The notes beneath the pieces were generated by a model. It had not been told where the DNA came from. It worked only from the letters and a program-made list of their open reading frames with translations, and ran no database searches. Shown here in pieces: positions 1 through 6,824 of a stretch of 10,767 nucleotides of DNA (within the stretch, counting starts at the first letter, position 1; the number at the start of each line of letters is the position of its first letter). Location of the stretch: the NCBI GenBank assembly GCA_030447945.1, contig JAUJNV010000120.1:1-10767 (forward strand), given 5' to 3'. The position numbers and the translations under genes are program-made. The DNA is from Fimbriimonas sp. Its GTDB lineage: Bacteria; Armatimonadota; Fimbriimonadia; Fimbriimonadales; Fimbriimonadaceae.

Positions 1-1
1 G

Positions 2-58
2 GGCACGGCGACGGTCGACCTGTCGCCGGCCTACGAGTCCGGGGGTGGCACGCTCTCG
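2..58 (+). CDS. GerMN-domain fragment (partial, out of frame with the next gene)
   Basis: Frame 2 from the first bases reads GTATVDLSPAYESGGGTLS. This resembles the conserved core of GerMN domains (germination/lipoprotein proteins such as GerM and LpqB relatives), where a VDLS-x-GGG-S/T-LS block is followed by a run like RLAQVVYTLT. That continuation is missing. After the GGGTLS segment the same frame turns into low-quality sequence and reaches a stop near 160, while another protein begins in frame 1. The fragment is therefore cut at about 47-58. It is either a remnant, a rearrangement end, or the left side of a chimeric join. The family call rests on one short motif. Confidence 0.4.
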
Positions 59-426
59 TGGACGTGTTGGACCTGCCCATCACGGGTAAAGAGGAGGACG
101 CGGTCGACCAGCTCTCGACGCTCATCCTGGCCGACGGGACGGACGAGGGAGAGGAGATGGTGATCGACGGCGCGCGGTGGTTCTACCTCGAAGGCGACGC
201 CGCCAAGGAAGCGTTGGACGACTCCGACTTCTGGGACGAGCACTCACTGGACAAGCAGCGCTTCTCCACAATCCTCGGCATGCTCTACGGCCAGGACCCG
301 AAGAAGCACAAGGATCTCGTGAAGGATGGAATCATTCCGAAGGAGCGCGCGGAGGGGCTACAGGGGGAGTACGAGCGAATCGAGATGGCTTGGGCGCGTC
401 TGCTTGGGCCGTATCTCAAGGATTGA
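52..426 (+). CDS. DUF4344-type putative metallopeptidase, C-terminal part
   Basis: About 124 residues in frame 1, open to the left edge but recognisable only from HALVDVLDLPITGKEEDA onward. That segment matches the region just after the HExxH zinc motif of DUF4344 putative metallopeptidases (family pattern HE-x-GHALVD...LP-x-TG-x-EEDA-x-DQL). The later blocks DEHSLDKQRF, YGQDP, the PKERA segment and EYERIEMAW...LLGP also fit the family's C-terminal half. The first histidine and glutamate of HExxH are not present: upstream bases read as GerMN in another frame. What survives is thus a 5'-truncated gene, or a complete gene joined wrongly to foreign sequence. The body contains no frame breaks and ends in TGA. 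Proteolytic activity in the family is predicted only, and no substrate can be inferred. Confidence 0.6.
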   Translation, partial: ALVDVLDLPITGKEEDAVDQLSTLILADGTDEGEEMVIDGARWFYLEGDAAKEALDDSDFWDEHSLDKQRFSTILGMLYGQDPKKHKDLVKDGIIPKERAEGLQGEYERIEMAWARLLGPYLKD

Positions 427-438
427 CGCGGCACGGGG

Positions 439-461
439 CTCGCTCTCCCGGTGAGCGCGAG
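439..461. terminator. hairpin between convergent genes, possible shared terminator
   Basis: CTCGCTC (439-445) pairs with GAGCGCGAG (453-461) across a seven-base loop, with a two-base bulge. It sits in the 45-base gap between the stop of the putative metallopeptidase (+) and the stop of the small membrane protein (-). Its position suits a bidirectional terminator, but neither side has a clear U-run, so intrinsic termination is only possible. Confidence 0.3.
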
Positions 462-471
462 GCGGAGAAGC

Positions 472-642
472 TTAGAACAGCAACACGATCAAGACCAGGA
501 TCAACGCTGCCCAGGGCCAGCAACCGACCAAAAAGCAGCCATCCCACAGGCAGCCCCCGCCCCAGCCCAAGGATGTATCGCCGGGTTCCCGCCACTGCTT
601 CTGCTTCGGTTCCCGCTCCCCCGGGGGCTTCTGGTTCGTCAT
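472..642 (-). CDS. small single-pass membrane protein (56 aa), unknown function
   Basis: The - strand encodes 56 codons from ATG (642-640) to TAA. A good Shine-Dalgarno, AGGGGA (654-649), lies six bases upstream. A second in-frame ATG at 648 would leave no spacing, so 642 is preferred. Residues 1-25 are hydrophilic and rich in Lys, Gln, Glu and Pro. Residues 26-44 are Gly/Trp/Cys-rich with cysteines at 31, 36 and 41, spaced every five residues. The C-terminus (about 37-56, including WPWAALILVLIVLLF) is one transmembrane segment running to the last residue. That layout suggests a tail-anchored protein with its charged part in the cytoplasm. It faces the putative metallopeptidase gene tail to tail. 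I recognise no family. Evidence that it is real: ribosome site, sharp hydrophilic-hydrophobic partition and clean stop. Confidence 0.6.
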   Translation of the reverse strand: MTNQKPPGEREPKQKQWREPGDTSLGWGGGCLWDGCFLVGCWPWAALILVLIVLLF

Positions 643-991
643 AGGCATTCCCCTACGATCCAGAGGCTCCGCCGGATTCAGGTCGACTCGACTCTTAGCG
701 CGCGTTATGTCGCGCCCACAGGAAGAGGGAAAGGCAGGTCATCCGCATATACTGTAGGCAGCCGACTTCGAAAGTTCCCTGGGCGACCGCCTTGGCATCC
801 TCGGCTTGGGTTGGCCTTCGCTGGGGGCACCCTCCTCTTCGTTCTGAGAGGCCTAACAGTACGGTTGGGGTATCCTCTCGGATTCGGGCCTCGTGTCCGA
901 AAAACGACAACCAGGCCACGGACCAGGCGCACCCTCCCTTCGCCGGGGCGGGCGTCGAACCGGTCCGGCAACGGTGGAAAGGAGACTAACA
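643..991. other. intergenic region: rpsZ leader and divergent start region of the small membrane gene
   Basis: About 350 bases in which I see no credible gene. Open frames on both strands here lack family similarity and good start sites. It must hold the promoter of the - strand gene at 642 and probably one for the ribosomal operon. TATACT at 748-753 and TATCCT at 871-876 resemble -10 boxes on the + strand, but neither has a recognisable TTGACA-like -35 at 16-18 bases. Nothing resembles the C-terminus of L5, the usual neighbour upstream of S14. A candidate leader hairpin lies at its 3' end. Confidence 0.5.
916..977 (+). promoter_or_regulatory. candidate structured leader of rpsZ
   Basis: CCACGGACC (916-924) can pair with GGTCC (962-966) and, after a seven-base bulge, GTGG (974-977). 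Inside, CCCTCCC can partly pair with the GGGGCGGG run. The stem ends just before the Shine-Dalgarno GGAAAGGAG (976-984) of rpsZ. Ribosomal operons are often controlled by r-proteins binding leader RNA (S8 on the spc mRNA in E. coli), so this could be such a site. No known motif was recognised; it is inferred from pairing and position only. Confidence 0.3.
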
Positions 992-1177
992 ATGGCGAAA
1001 ACAGCCCTTATCGTTAAACAGCGGCGCAAACCCAAGTTCAAGGTGCGCGGCTACAACCGGTGCCAACTGTGCGGGCGGGACAGCGGATACTTTCGCTTTT
1101 TCCAGCTTTGCCGCATCTGCCTGCGAGAAAAGGCTCACAAGGGTGAGCTGCCGGGCGTGAAGAAGTCCAGTTGGTAA
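992..1177 (+). CDS. rpsZ: 30S ribosomal protein S14 type Z (zinc form)
   Basis: 61 residues, the normal length of the short zinc-binding S14 (uS14) of the 30S head. The family N-terminus [10 protein letters not shown] and the C-terminus GVKKSSW are both present. Four zinc ligands form CQLC (C24, C27) and CRIC (C40, C43), so this is the C+ form that needs zinc. ATG at 992 is chosen because GGAAAGGAG lies seven bases upstream and the protein matches the family end to end. An upstream extension to 893 in the same frame has no similarity. The stretch between the two cysteine pairs ([12 protein letters not shown]) is less typical than the usual Arg-rich GRPRAVYRKFGL. It is the first gene of the ribosomal run here: rplE does not precede it. 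rpsH follows after 14 bases. Confidence 0.95.
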   Translation: MAKTALIVKQRRKPKFKVRGYNRCQLCGRDSGYFRFFQLCRICLREKAHKGELPGVKKSSW

Positions 1178-1191
1178 GGAGGCAATGAAAG

Positions 1192-1587
1192 ATGCACAGT
1201 GATCCTATTGCCGACCTTCTGACGCGCGTGCGCAACGGCGCCCGAGCCCACCTCGACACCGTCGACATGCCCCACTCCAAGATCAAGGTGGAGATTCTCA
1301 AGATCCTTGAGGCCGAGGGGTACATCGCCGGACACGAGGTCACCACGGAGTCGAAGTTTCCCTCGATCAAGGTCACCCTCCGGTACGACTCCAAGCGCAA
1401 GTCGCTCATCAACCACATCGCCCGCGTGAGCAAGCCGGGGCTTCGCGTGTACAAGCCGGTCACCGAGCTGCGCCCGGTGCGCAGCGGCCTGGCGACGCGC
1501 ATCATCTCCACCAGCGCGGGTCTGATGACGGACCGCGAAGCGCGCCGACGTAAGGTCGGTGGCGAAGTTCTCTGCGAGGTCTACTAA
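1192..1587 (+). CDS. rpsH: 30S ribosomal protein S8
   Basis: 131 residues, full length for uS8, which binds the central domain of 16S rRNA. The N-terminus SDPIADLLTRVRNG and the C-terminal block STSAGLMTD...VGGEVLCEVY are the classic S8 signatures, the latter forming the rRNA-binding face. The start ATG at 1192 follows AAGGAGG (1176-1182), a strong ribosome site overlapping the stop region of rpsZ. No frame break. In E. coli S8 represses the spc operon by binding the mRNA near rplE. That gene is absent here, so any such control would need another site, for example the leader before rpsZ (inference). rplF starts three bases after the stop, suggesting translational coupling. Confidence 0.96.
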   Translation: MHSDPIADLLTRVRNGARAHLDTVDMPHSKIKVEILKILEAEGYIAGHEVTTESKFPSIKVTLRYDSKRKSLINHIARVSKPGLRVYKPVTELRPVRSGLATRIISTSAGLMTDREARRRKVGGEVLCEVY

Positions 1588-1590
1588 GAA

Positions 1591-2157
1591 ATGTCACGCA
1601 TTGGAAACGCGCCTATTACCGTCCCCCAGGGGGTTACCGTAGCCGTCGACGACGCGACGAACGTGGTTACCGTCCGGGGCCCCAAGGGAGAGCTCCGCCA
1701 GCCGATCGCCCGGGAGCTGAAGGTCAGTCAAGTCGACTCCAGCCTCGAGCTGGACCGCCCGAACAACCTGCGCCGAGCGCGCAGCCAGCACGGCCTCGCC
1801 CGCACGCTGATCGCGAACATGGTCGACGGGGTCACCAAGGGGCACACGAAGGCCCTCGAAGTGATCGGCGTCGGCTACCGCGCGCAGCTCGAGGGGAGGA
1901 ACCTCCTCCTGAACATGGGCTACTCGCACCCGGTCCGCGTACCCGCCCCCGAAGGGATCACCTTCGAGATCGCGGCGGACGAGAAGACCCGTGCGCAGAC
2001 GATCCGCATCAGCGGAATCGACAAGCAGCTCGTCGGCCAGGTCGCGGCGGACATCCGCAAGGTGCGCTCGCCGGAACCGTACAAGGGCAAGGGCATCCGC
2101 TACCAGGGCGAGGTCGTCAAGCTCAAGGCCGGTAAGCGCGCCGCGGCGAAGAAGTAA
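1591..2157 (+). CDS. rplF: 50S ribosomal protein L6
   Basis: 188 residues, slightly longer than the usual 177-180 because of a basic tail rich in Lys and Ala (ending GKRAAAKK). [15 protein letters not shown] at the N-terminus and the C-terminal signature [16 protein letters not shown] identify uL6, a two-domain protein at the base of the L7/L12 stalk near the factor-binding site. The start ATG is three bases after the rpsH stop and has only a weak, distant GAGG, so initiation probably depends on coupling to rpsH. No frame break. rplR follows after 17 bases with AAGGAG at 2156-2161. Confidence 0.96.
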   Translation: MSRIGNAPITVPQGVTVAVDDATNVVTVRGPKGELRQPIARELKVSQVDSSLELDRPNNLRRARSQHGLARTLIANMVDGVTKGHTKALEVIGVGYRAQLEGRNLLLNMGYSHPVRVPAPEGITFEIAADEKTRAQTIRISGIDKQLVGQVAADIRKVRSPEPYKGKGIRYQGEVVKLKAGKRAAAKK

Positions 2158-2174
2158 GGAGCCAAAGAAAAGAC

Positions 2175-2528
2175 ATGCCACTGAAGACACGAGGAGAGCT
2201 GCGCCAGGCGCGGCACCAGAGGCTCCGCAAGTCGCTCGCCGGGACGGAGCAAAAGCCCCGGCTGGCGGTGTACCGAAGCCTGAAGCACATTTACGCGCAG
2301 ATCATCGACGACGCCTCCGGCACGACCCTGGCCGCCGCCTCTTCGCAGGAGAAGGATCTCTCCACGACGGGCAACCGCGAGGGCGCGAAGCGGGTAGGCC
2401 CGAGGCTCGCGGAGCGGGCCAAGGAGAAGGGCATCACGGGTGTGGTGTTCGACCGTGGAGGCTTCAAGTACCACGGACGGGTGGCGTCGCTGGCCGACGG
2501 CGCCCGCGAAGCGGGACTGGAGTTTTAA
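2175..2528 (+). CDS. rplR: 50S ribosomal protein L18
   Basis: 117 residues, normal for uL18, which with L5 and L25 forms the 5S rRNA complex in the central protuberance. The N-terminus is a basic tail ([18 protein letters not shown]) leading into [18 protein letters not shown], and the end [20 protein letters not shown] is the family signature. Clean frame from ATG 2175 to TAA. AAGGAG upstream is about 13 bases from the start, longer than ideal. rpsE begins two bases after the stop, with GGAG inside the last L18 codons serving as its ribosome site. This is the last intact gene before the frame-broken block. Confidence 0.96.
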   Translation: MPLKTRGELRQARHQRLRKSLAGTEQKPRLAVYRSLKHIYAQIIDDASGTTLAAASSQEKDLSTTGNREGAKRVGPRLAERAKEKGITGVVFDRGGFKYHGRVASLADGAREAGLEF

Positions 2529-2530
2529 CC

Positions 2531-3096
2531 ATGAGGATGATGAGCCGCCTTAGCGGTAAGAGAAGAGCCGCAACACCGAAGGGCCGCAACTCGACGTTCG
2601 CGTCGTGCGTACCAACAAGGTGTTCAAGACCCACAAGGGAGGCAAGACCGCCTCCTGGTCATCTTGTCGTCGTCGGCGACAACAAGGGGAAGGTCGGGGT
2701 CGGCCTGGGCAAGGCCAGGGGTATCCCTGACGCCATCCGCAAGGCCGAGGAGGCCGCGCGGAAGGCGATGTTCGAGGTTCCGATGATCGGCCGCACGGTG
2801 CCCCACGCGGTGAACGCCGTATCCGGCACGGCGCGCGTCATGCTGCGCCCGGCGGCGCCCGGTACTGGCGTGAAGGCCGGAGGCGCGGTCCGCGCCTGTC
2901 TGGAAGCGGCGGGCGTCCACGACGTCATCGCCAAGTCCCTCGGCAGCCGCAACGCGATCAACATGGCGTACGCCACCGTAGAGGCGTTCCGCGCGCTGAG
3001 CGCGCCTGAGACCATCGCCGAGCGGCGGCGCATCGCCTCCGCCGAGCTCGTGCCGTGGCTGGAGAAGGCGCGCAGGAGGAAGCCGATGCTGCGTAA
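2531..3096 (+). CDS. rpsE: 30S ribosomal protein S5 (frame breaks in the given sequence)
   Basis: uS5, needed for decoding accuracy and mRNA helicase activity. The diagnostic core LVVVGDNKGKVGVGLGKARG and PAAPGTGVKAGGAVR is in frame 2, as is KSLGSRNAINMAYAT. Two compensating breaks flank the N-terminal strand: near 2590 similarity moves to frame 1 (LDVRVVRTNKVFKTHKGGK) and near 2657 it returns. At the 3' end no stop occurs in frame 2 before rpmD. A third break near 3056 would give an acidic tail, VAGEGAQEEADAA, ending at TAA 3094-3096, which overlaps the rpmD start by 11 bases. With those corrections the length is about 188 residues, slightly above the usual 165-175. The breaks look like base-calling errors; the gene is surely essential and functional in the organism. 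Confidence 0.9.
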
Positions 3097-3377
3097 GCTC
3101 GTCCGGAGCACCATCGGCCACAACAAGCGCAACCGCGCGACGATCAGGCCCTCGGCCTGCGCAAGATGAACAGCGCGTCGTCGAGAAGGCGGAGAACCCG
3201 ACCGTGATGGGCATGATCCACCACGTGAAGGGAGCTCCTGCTCGTCGAGCGGGTGGGCGAGGACGGCTCGACGGAGACGGTTTCAACGCACGGGCCAGCG
3301 TGAAGGTGACCGACGCCAATACCCAGAAGGCCAACGAGAAGAAGAGGGGCGGCGATAGCCAGCAATCGAGCACATGA
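3086..3377 (+). CDS. rpmD: 50S ribosomal protein L30, with C-terminal extension (frame breaks)
   Basis: uL30 of the large subunit. MLRKLVRSTIGHNKRNRATI, then (after a break near 3148) LGLRKMN and (after one near 3171) RVVEKAENPTVMGMIHHV and ELLLVE follow the family from start to finish. A further break near 3231 (an extra G) lies before ELLLVE. GGAGGA just upstream of ATG 3086 is the ribosome site. The usual L30 ends at about 60 residues. Uninterrupted reading would stop at TGA 3301-3303. A frame with strong G/C third positions instead continues through KVTDANTQKANEKKRGGD to TGA 3375-3377, which overlaps the rplO ATG as ATGA, the usual sign of coupling. I favour the longer form of about 97 residues, with a charged, probably disordered tail. 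Confidence 0.78.
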
Positions 3378-3895
3378 ACCTGCACAACTTCAACCAAGCC
3401 CCGGTAGCTCCACCAAAAGCGCCGCGTCGGCCGGGGCATCGGCTCCGGCATGGGCAAGACGGCCACGCGGGGTGCCAAGGGGCAGAGCGCGCGGAACAAC
3501 ATCCACCCGAACTTCGAGGGAGGCCAGACACCGATCCAGCGCCGGCTGCCCGTGAAGAAGGGCTTCCGTAACGTCAACCACAAGGAGTTCGCGATCGTCA
3601 ACCTCGACGACCTTCAGAACCTCTTCGACGAGGGCGCGGAGGTCACCCCCGAGATGCTGATCGCGACCGGCATCATCTCCGGCGTGATGGACGGCGTGAA
3701 GGGTGCTCGCCTTCGGCGACCTCCAGAAGAAGCCTCACCGTGCGCGCGCACAAGTTCAGCAAGGCGGCCGCCGAGGCGATCACGGCCCGCGGTGGAGAGG
3801 CCGTCACCTTCTTTGAGCCATTCCGGCTGGCTTTGGCGGAGGCGGCAACGCCGACTGGGGTGCGCGAGGCGACAGCAGCGCCTCGATCCCTCTGA
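3374..3895 (+). CDS. rplO: 50S ribosomal protein L15 (frame breaks)
   Basis: uL15, a 23S rRNA-binding assembly protein. Start ATG 3374 ([10 protein letters not shown]) is in the expected form (family: MxLHxLxPAPGS) and overlaps the rpmD stop. Lost bases in a C-run near 3404 and an A-run near 3418 move similarity to the next frame, which then reads [33 protein letters not shown] and KGFRN, the Gly/Arg-rich L15 signature. Breaks near 3703 and 3733 bridge VKVLAFGD and [16 protein letters not shown] to the C-terminus. In the last frame the stop is TGA 3893-3895, but the final 30 or so residues after GGEAVT look unlike L15 and have weaker G/C third positions, so the true stop may lie earlier. Confidence 0.88.
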
Positions 3896-3901
3896 TCGAC
3901 C

Positions 3902-5221
3902 ATCCGCCTGGCGTGGGCGGACCCCGAACTGCGCCAGCGGATCATCTTCGTGCTGTCGATGTTCGCCGTGTTCGCCCTCGGCGTCCACGTTCCGGTCCCC
4001 ATTCCGGGCCTCTCGTCGGCGGGAAGTCTGCTACGAGGCGCTCAAAGGGCTCCCCGCCTTCCAATGCTCGACGCCTTTGGCGGAGGAGCTCTACGGCGGG
4101 TGTCCATCTTCGCCCTCGGTCTGAACCCCTACATCACCGCCTCCATCATCATGCAGATCCTCGACGGCGATGCCGAAGTGGAAGCAGGAGATGCAGGAAG
4201 GAGGCGAGTACGCCCGAAAGCAGCAGAACAAGCGGACGCGCCTGCTCACCCTCGGCCTGTGCCTCGTCCAGGGATGGGCCTACCTGCGCTGATGCAGCCC
4301 GTGCCGACGATCGGCGCCATGCCGCTCTACCAAGGCGCTGGTCGTCCTCTTCTGGACCGCCGGAGCGATGTTCATGCTCTGGCTGGGTGAGCAGATCTCG
4401 GAGAAGGGAATCGGCAACGGCGTGTCGCTGATGATCTTCGCCGGTATCGTGCTCTCCTCTCCCTCTGATGGGGCAGCAGATCTGGCCGGCGTGCAGAACG
4501 GAGCCGTCGGTTGGTGGAGCATCCCGATCCTCCTCGTGATCTTCCTCGGCGCCACCTGGTTCATCGTGTACTCACCACCGCACAGCGGCGGATACCGATC
4601 CAACACATGAAACGTCAGGTCGGGACCCGCGTTATGGGCGGCTCGGCGAGCTACCTGCCTCTCTCCGTGAACATGGCGGGTGTTCTGCCCATCATCTTCG
4701 CAATGTCGCTCCTCGGCATCCTGGCCAGCTCGCGATGGTGCTGGGCGGCGAACGAACTCCGGCAGGGTCATTCTTTAACGACGCAGCGGAATTTCTCCTG
4801 CCGAACTCCAATGCCATCGTAGCGACTTGGCTGCCGATTCAAAGTGCGATCATCGGCTCCGTCCTGTTCACCTTCAGGATCTCTCTCTTCTTCACCTACT
4901 TCTGGACGGCCATCCAGTACAACGTGGAGGACATCAGCAACAACCTCAAAGCGGGGTGGGTCGTTTATTCCGGGTGTGCGGCCCGGAAGCAGACGCGAGA
5001 CTTCCTCGACGGAGTGATCTCGCGGGTGACCGTGGTCGGTGCGGCTTTCATCGCGGCCGTTGCCCCTCCTCCTGCAGTTCATCGCACCGACCATCGCCCA
5101 GGTCCCCGCGCAGTACGTGAGCATCATCGGCGGTACGTCTCTGCTCATCATGGTCAGCGTGGCGTTGGAGACGATGCGCCAGATCGAGGCGAACCTGCTG
5201 ATGAAGCAGTACGGATCCTAA
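3902..5221 (+). CDS. secY: preprotein translocase subunit SecY (many frame breaks)
   Basis: Channel subunit of the SecYEG translocon, inner membrane, normally ten transmembrane segments. Read across breaks, it gives about 440 residues of convincing Sec[67 protein letters not shown], the cytosolic loop with [12 protein letters not shown], then [44 protein letters not shown] and the C-terminal [18 protein letters not shown] ending in TAA 5219-5221. I count about twelve single-base breaks (near 4021, 4068, 4166, 4287, 4334, 4460, 4486, 4574, 4726, 4953, 4986, 5065), several at base runs. The start codon is not resolved: the frame has TGA at 3893 and no ATG/GTG before the first similarity. A damaged ATG around 3894-3900 is likely. 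Confidence 0.9.
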
Positions 5222-5309
5222 GGCTTGAGGGTGAAGGGTTGAGGTTGAGAACGAAGGGGCGGGATATGTGGGGGCAACTCCGGAGCCGTCAACCCTTAGC
5301 CCTCAAGCC
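5222..5309. repeat. imperfect inverted repeat IR1 between secY and adk
   Basis: Arms 5222-5242 and 5289-5309 are reverse complements at 19 of 21 positions, around a 46-base centre. The left arm is made of degenerate words (TTGAGGG, TGAAGGG, TTGAGG, TTGAGA). Further pairing is possible between GGGGCGGG (5256-5263) and CCCGCCCC (5314-5321). It begins directly after the secY stop and runs into the 5' end of adk, where it may affect adk initiation or mRNA processing. There is no U-run after the right arm, so it is not a standard terminator. Confidence 0.75.
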
Positions 5310-5979
5310 TCAACCCGCCCCCTCCGCCTCATCCTCATCGGCCCCCCCGGGCGTCGGCAAAGGGACGCAGAGCGCGCTGCTGGTGCAGCGGCTGGGCCTG
5401 AAAGCCCTCTCCTCCGGCGACATCTTCCGCAAGGAGATCGAGGCGGAGACAGATCCCGGGCGCATGGCCCAGCAGTACATCAGCCACGGCGATCTCGTGC
5501 CGAACGGCGTCACCATCGAGATGATGGCCAAGCGGCTGCGCGACGACGATGTCCGGCGCAAGGGGTTCGTGCTCGACGGCTTTCCGCGCACGCTGCGACA
5601 GGCCGAAGCGCTCACGGAGATCCTCGACCAGATGGAGATGCCGCTCTCCCGCGCCGTGTCGATCGAGCTGCCGGACGAAGTCGTTCTCCACCGACTCACC
5701 GGGGCGTATGGGTTGCACCAGGTGCGGCGAGATCTACAACAGCCGCAACAAGCCGCCGAAGCGCGAGGGCCTGTGCGACAAGTGCAACTCGCCCCTCTTC
5801 GTGCGGACTGACGATCTGCCCGAAACGATCAGCGAGCGTCTCCGGATCTTCCACGAGCAAAGCAGGCCGGTCACGGCCAGTTACGAAGCCAACGGGCTTC
5901 TCCGGCGCGTGAACGGAAGCGACGACCCCGGAGCACACCTACTGCGAGATTACAACCGCGGACCCTCAGGCGTCCGTAG
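5268..5979 (+). CDS. adk: adenylate kinase, zinc-lid type (frame breaks)
   Basis: Catalyses ATP + AMP = 2 ADP in the cytosol. The first strand RLILIGPPG is in frame 3. After a break at the C/G run near 5347, frame 1 gives GVGKGTQ (P-loop), LSSGDIFRKEI and LDGFPRTLRQAEAL (nucleotide-binding arms). After an extra G near 5702, frame 2 gives the lid with CTRC and, 16 residues on, CDKC, the four-cysteine zinc site of many Gram-positive and thermophile enzymes. It continues with VRTDDLPETISERL. A third break near 5932 leads to EHTYCEITTA and probably the TAG at 5977-5979. No ATG lies before RLILIG. GTG 5268, with an AAGGGG element upstream, is the nearest in-frame start, but it adds about 20 residues encoded by the inverted repeat, so the start is uncertain. 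Confidence 0.88.
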
Positions 5980-5981
5980 CG

Positions 5982-6761
5982 GTGGGCGCGATCAAGTCGC
6001 CCGCCGAAATCCAAAATCCGTGACGCCGGACGCGTAGTCGCTCGCAGCCTGCGCCTGATGAGCGAGGCGATCGTCCCCGGCAAAACTACGCCGATGGATC
6101 TGGACCGCATCGCGCGCCGCATCGTGGGAGAGGCCGGGGGCACGCCCAGCTTCCTCGGCTACCGGGGCTTTCCCGCCGCGACGTGCATCTCGGTGAACGA
6201 GGTGGTGGTCCACGGCATCCCGAACGAGGTTCCGCTTCAGGAAGGGGACATCATCGGGCTCGACATGGGGGTTCACCTCGACGGCTGGCACGCCGACGGT
6301 GCTTGGTCCTACCCGGTCGGCGCCATCTCCCCGGAAGCGCAGCGCCTTCTCAACGTCTCCCGAGAATCGCTGTTCCAGGGGCCTCGCGAAGGCCAGAAGC
6401 AGGCAACCGCACCGGCGACATCGAAGGCACGCCGTGCAGCGGTACGTGGAGCGGAACGGCTTACCCGTCGTGCGCGATCTGGCGGGCCACGGCATCGGGC
6501 AGAGCCTGCACGACGAGCCGAAGTGGATTCCCTAACTTCGGCGAGCCGCGCAAGGGGGCCCTCCTGCGCGAGGGAATGACGCTGTGCGTCGAGCCGATGG
6601 TGAACCAGGGCACGTACAAGGTCCATACGCTGCCGGACAAGTGGACCCTGGAAACCGCCGACCACAGCTCCTCCGCCCACTTCGAGCACACGGTGGCGAT
6701 TACAAGGAGGGCGGATATTTTGACCGGTGGAGTGAAAAGCGTTCAGGCGTCAGGGAGTTGA
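5982..6761 (+). CDS. map: type I methionine aminopeptidase (frame breaks)
   Basis: Removes the initiator methionine from nascent proteins; a two-metal pita-bread enzyme. GTG 5982 begins GAIKSPAEIQ, the usual N-terminus, and a break near 6013 leads to IRDAGRVVARSLRLMSEAI. All five metal ligands are visible: Asp in GLDMG, Asp in WHADGAW, His in GHGIG, Glu in CVEPMV and Glu in FEHTV. FLGYRGFPAATCISVNEVVV supplies the conserved substrate-pocket histidine region that follows with HGIPNE. Breaks near 6378, 6399, 6434 and 6534 move the frame between these blocks. The given frame ends at TGA 6759-6761, but the last residues (after DILTGG) are encoded by inverted repeat IR2. One more slipped base would end it at TGA 6733-6735 (ILTGVE), a more typical end. 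Length about 250 residues. Confidence 0.9.
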
Positions 6762-6802
6762 GGCGTTGGAGAAGGCTCCGGAACGCCCTAACGCCTGAAC
6801 GC
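6739..6802. repeat. imperfect inverted repeat IR2 between map and infA
   Basis: Left arm GCGTTCAGGCGTCAGGG (6739-6755) and right arm 6786-6802 are reverse complements at 16 of 17 positions. The 30-base centre holds its own hairpin, GGCGTT-GGAG...CTCC-gg-AACGCC (6762-6787), which competes with the outer stem. The left side again consists of degenerate 8-base words (GCGTTCAG, GCGTCAGG, GAGTTGAG, GCGTTGGA). It overlaps the apparent end of map and stops eight bases before a -10-like box for infA. No U-run follows. Confidence 0.75.
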
Positions 6803-6810
6803 CTTCCGAG

Positions 6811-6816
6811 TACAAT
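6811..6816 (+). promoter_or_regulatory. -10-like box close to the infA start
   Basis: TACAAT at 6811-6816 is one base from the TATAAT consensus and lies eight bases before the infA ATG (TACAATAAAGCCTCATG). A transcript from it would begin at or a few bases before the start codon, giving a leaderless mRNA. infA has no Shine-Dalgarno, which fits. No good -35 is seen: 6789-6794 reads TAACGC. Inferred from sequence only. Confidence 0.4.
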
Positions 6817-6824
6817 AAAGCCTC

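Noticed and set aside
940..975. tRNA-like T-arm sequence (GTCGAACCGG) before rpsZ
   Set aside because: No matching acceptor, D-arm or anticodon arm on either strand; chance similarity.
705..992. 95-residue - strand frame upstream of rpsZ
   Set aside because: Arg/Pro-rich, no ribosome site, starts on top of the rpsZ start region; no recognisable domain.
1594..2190. 198-residue open frame on the - strand
   Set aside because: Mirror of rplF codons; repetitive Asp/Leu/Val/Arg composition is typical of a shadow frame.
2624..3601. 325-residue open frame on the - strand
   Set aside because: Antisense to S5, L30 and L15, which are clearly coding on the + strand; no family similarity.
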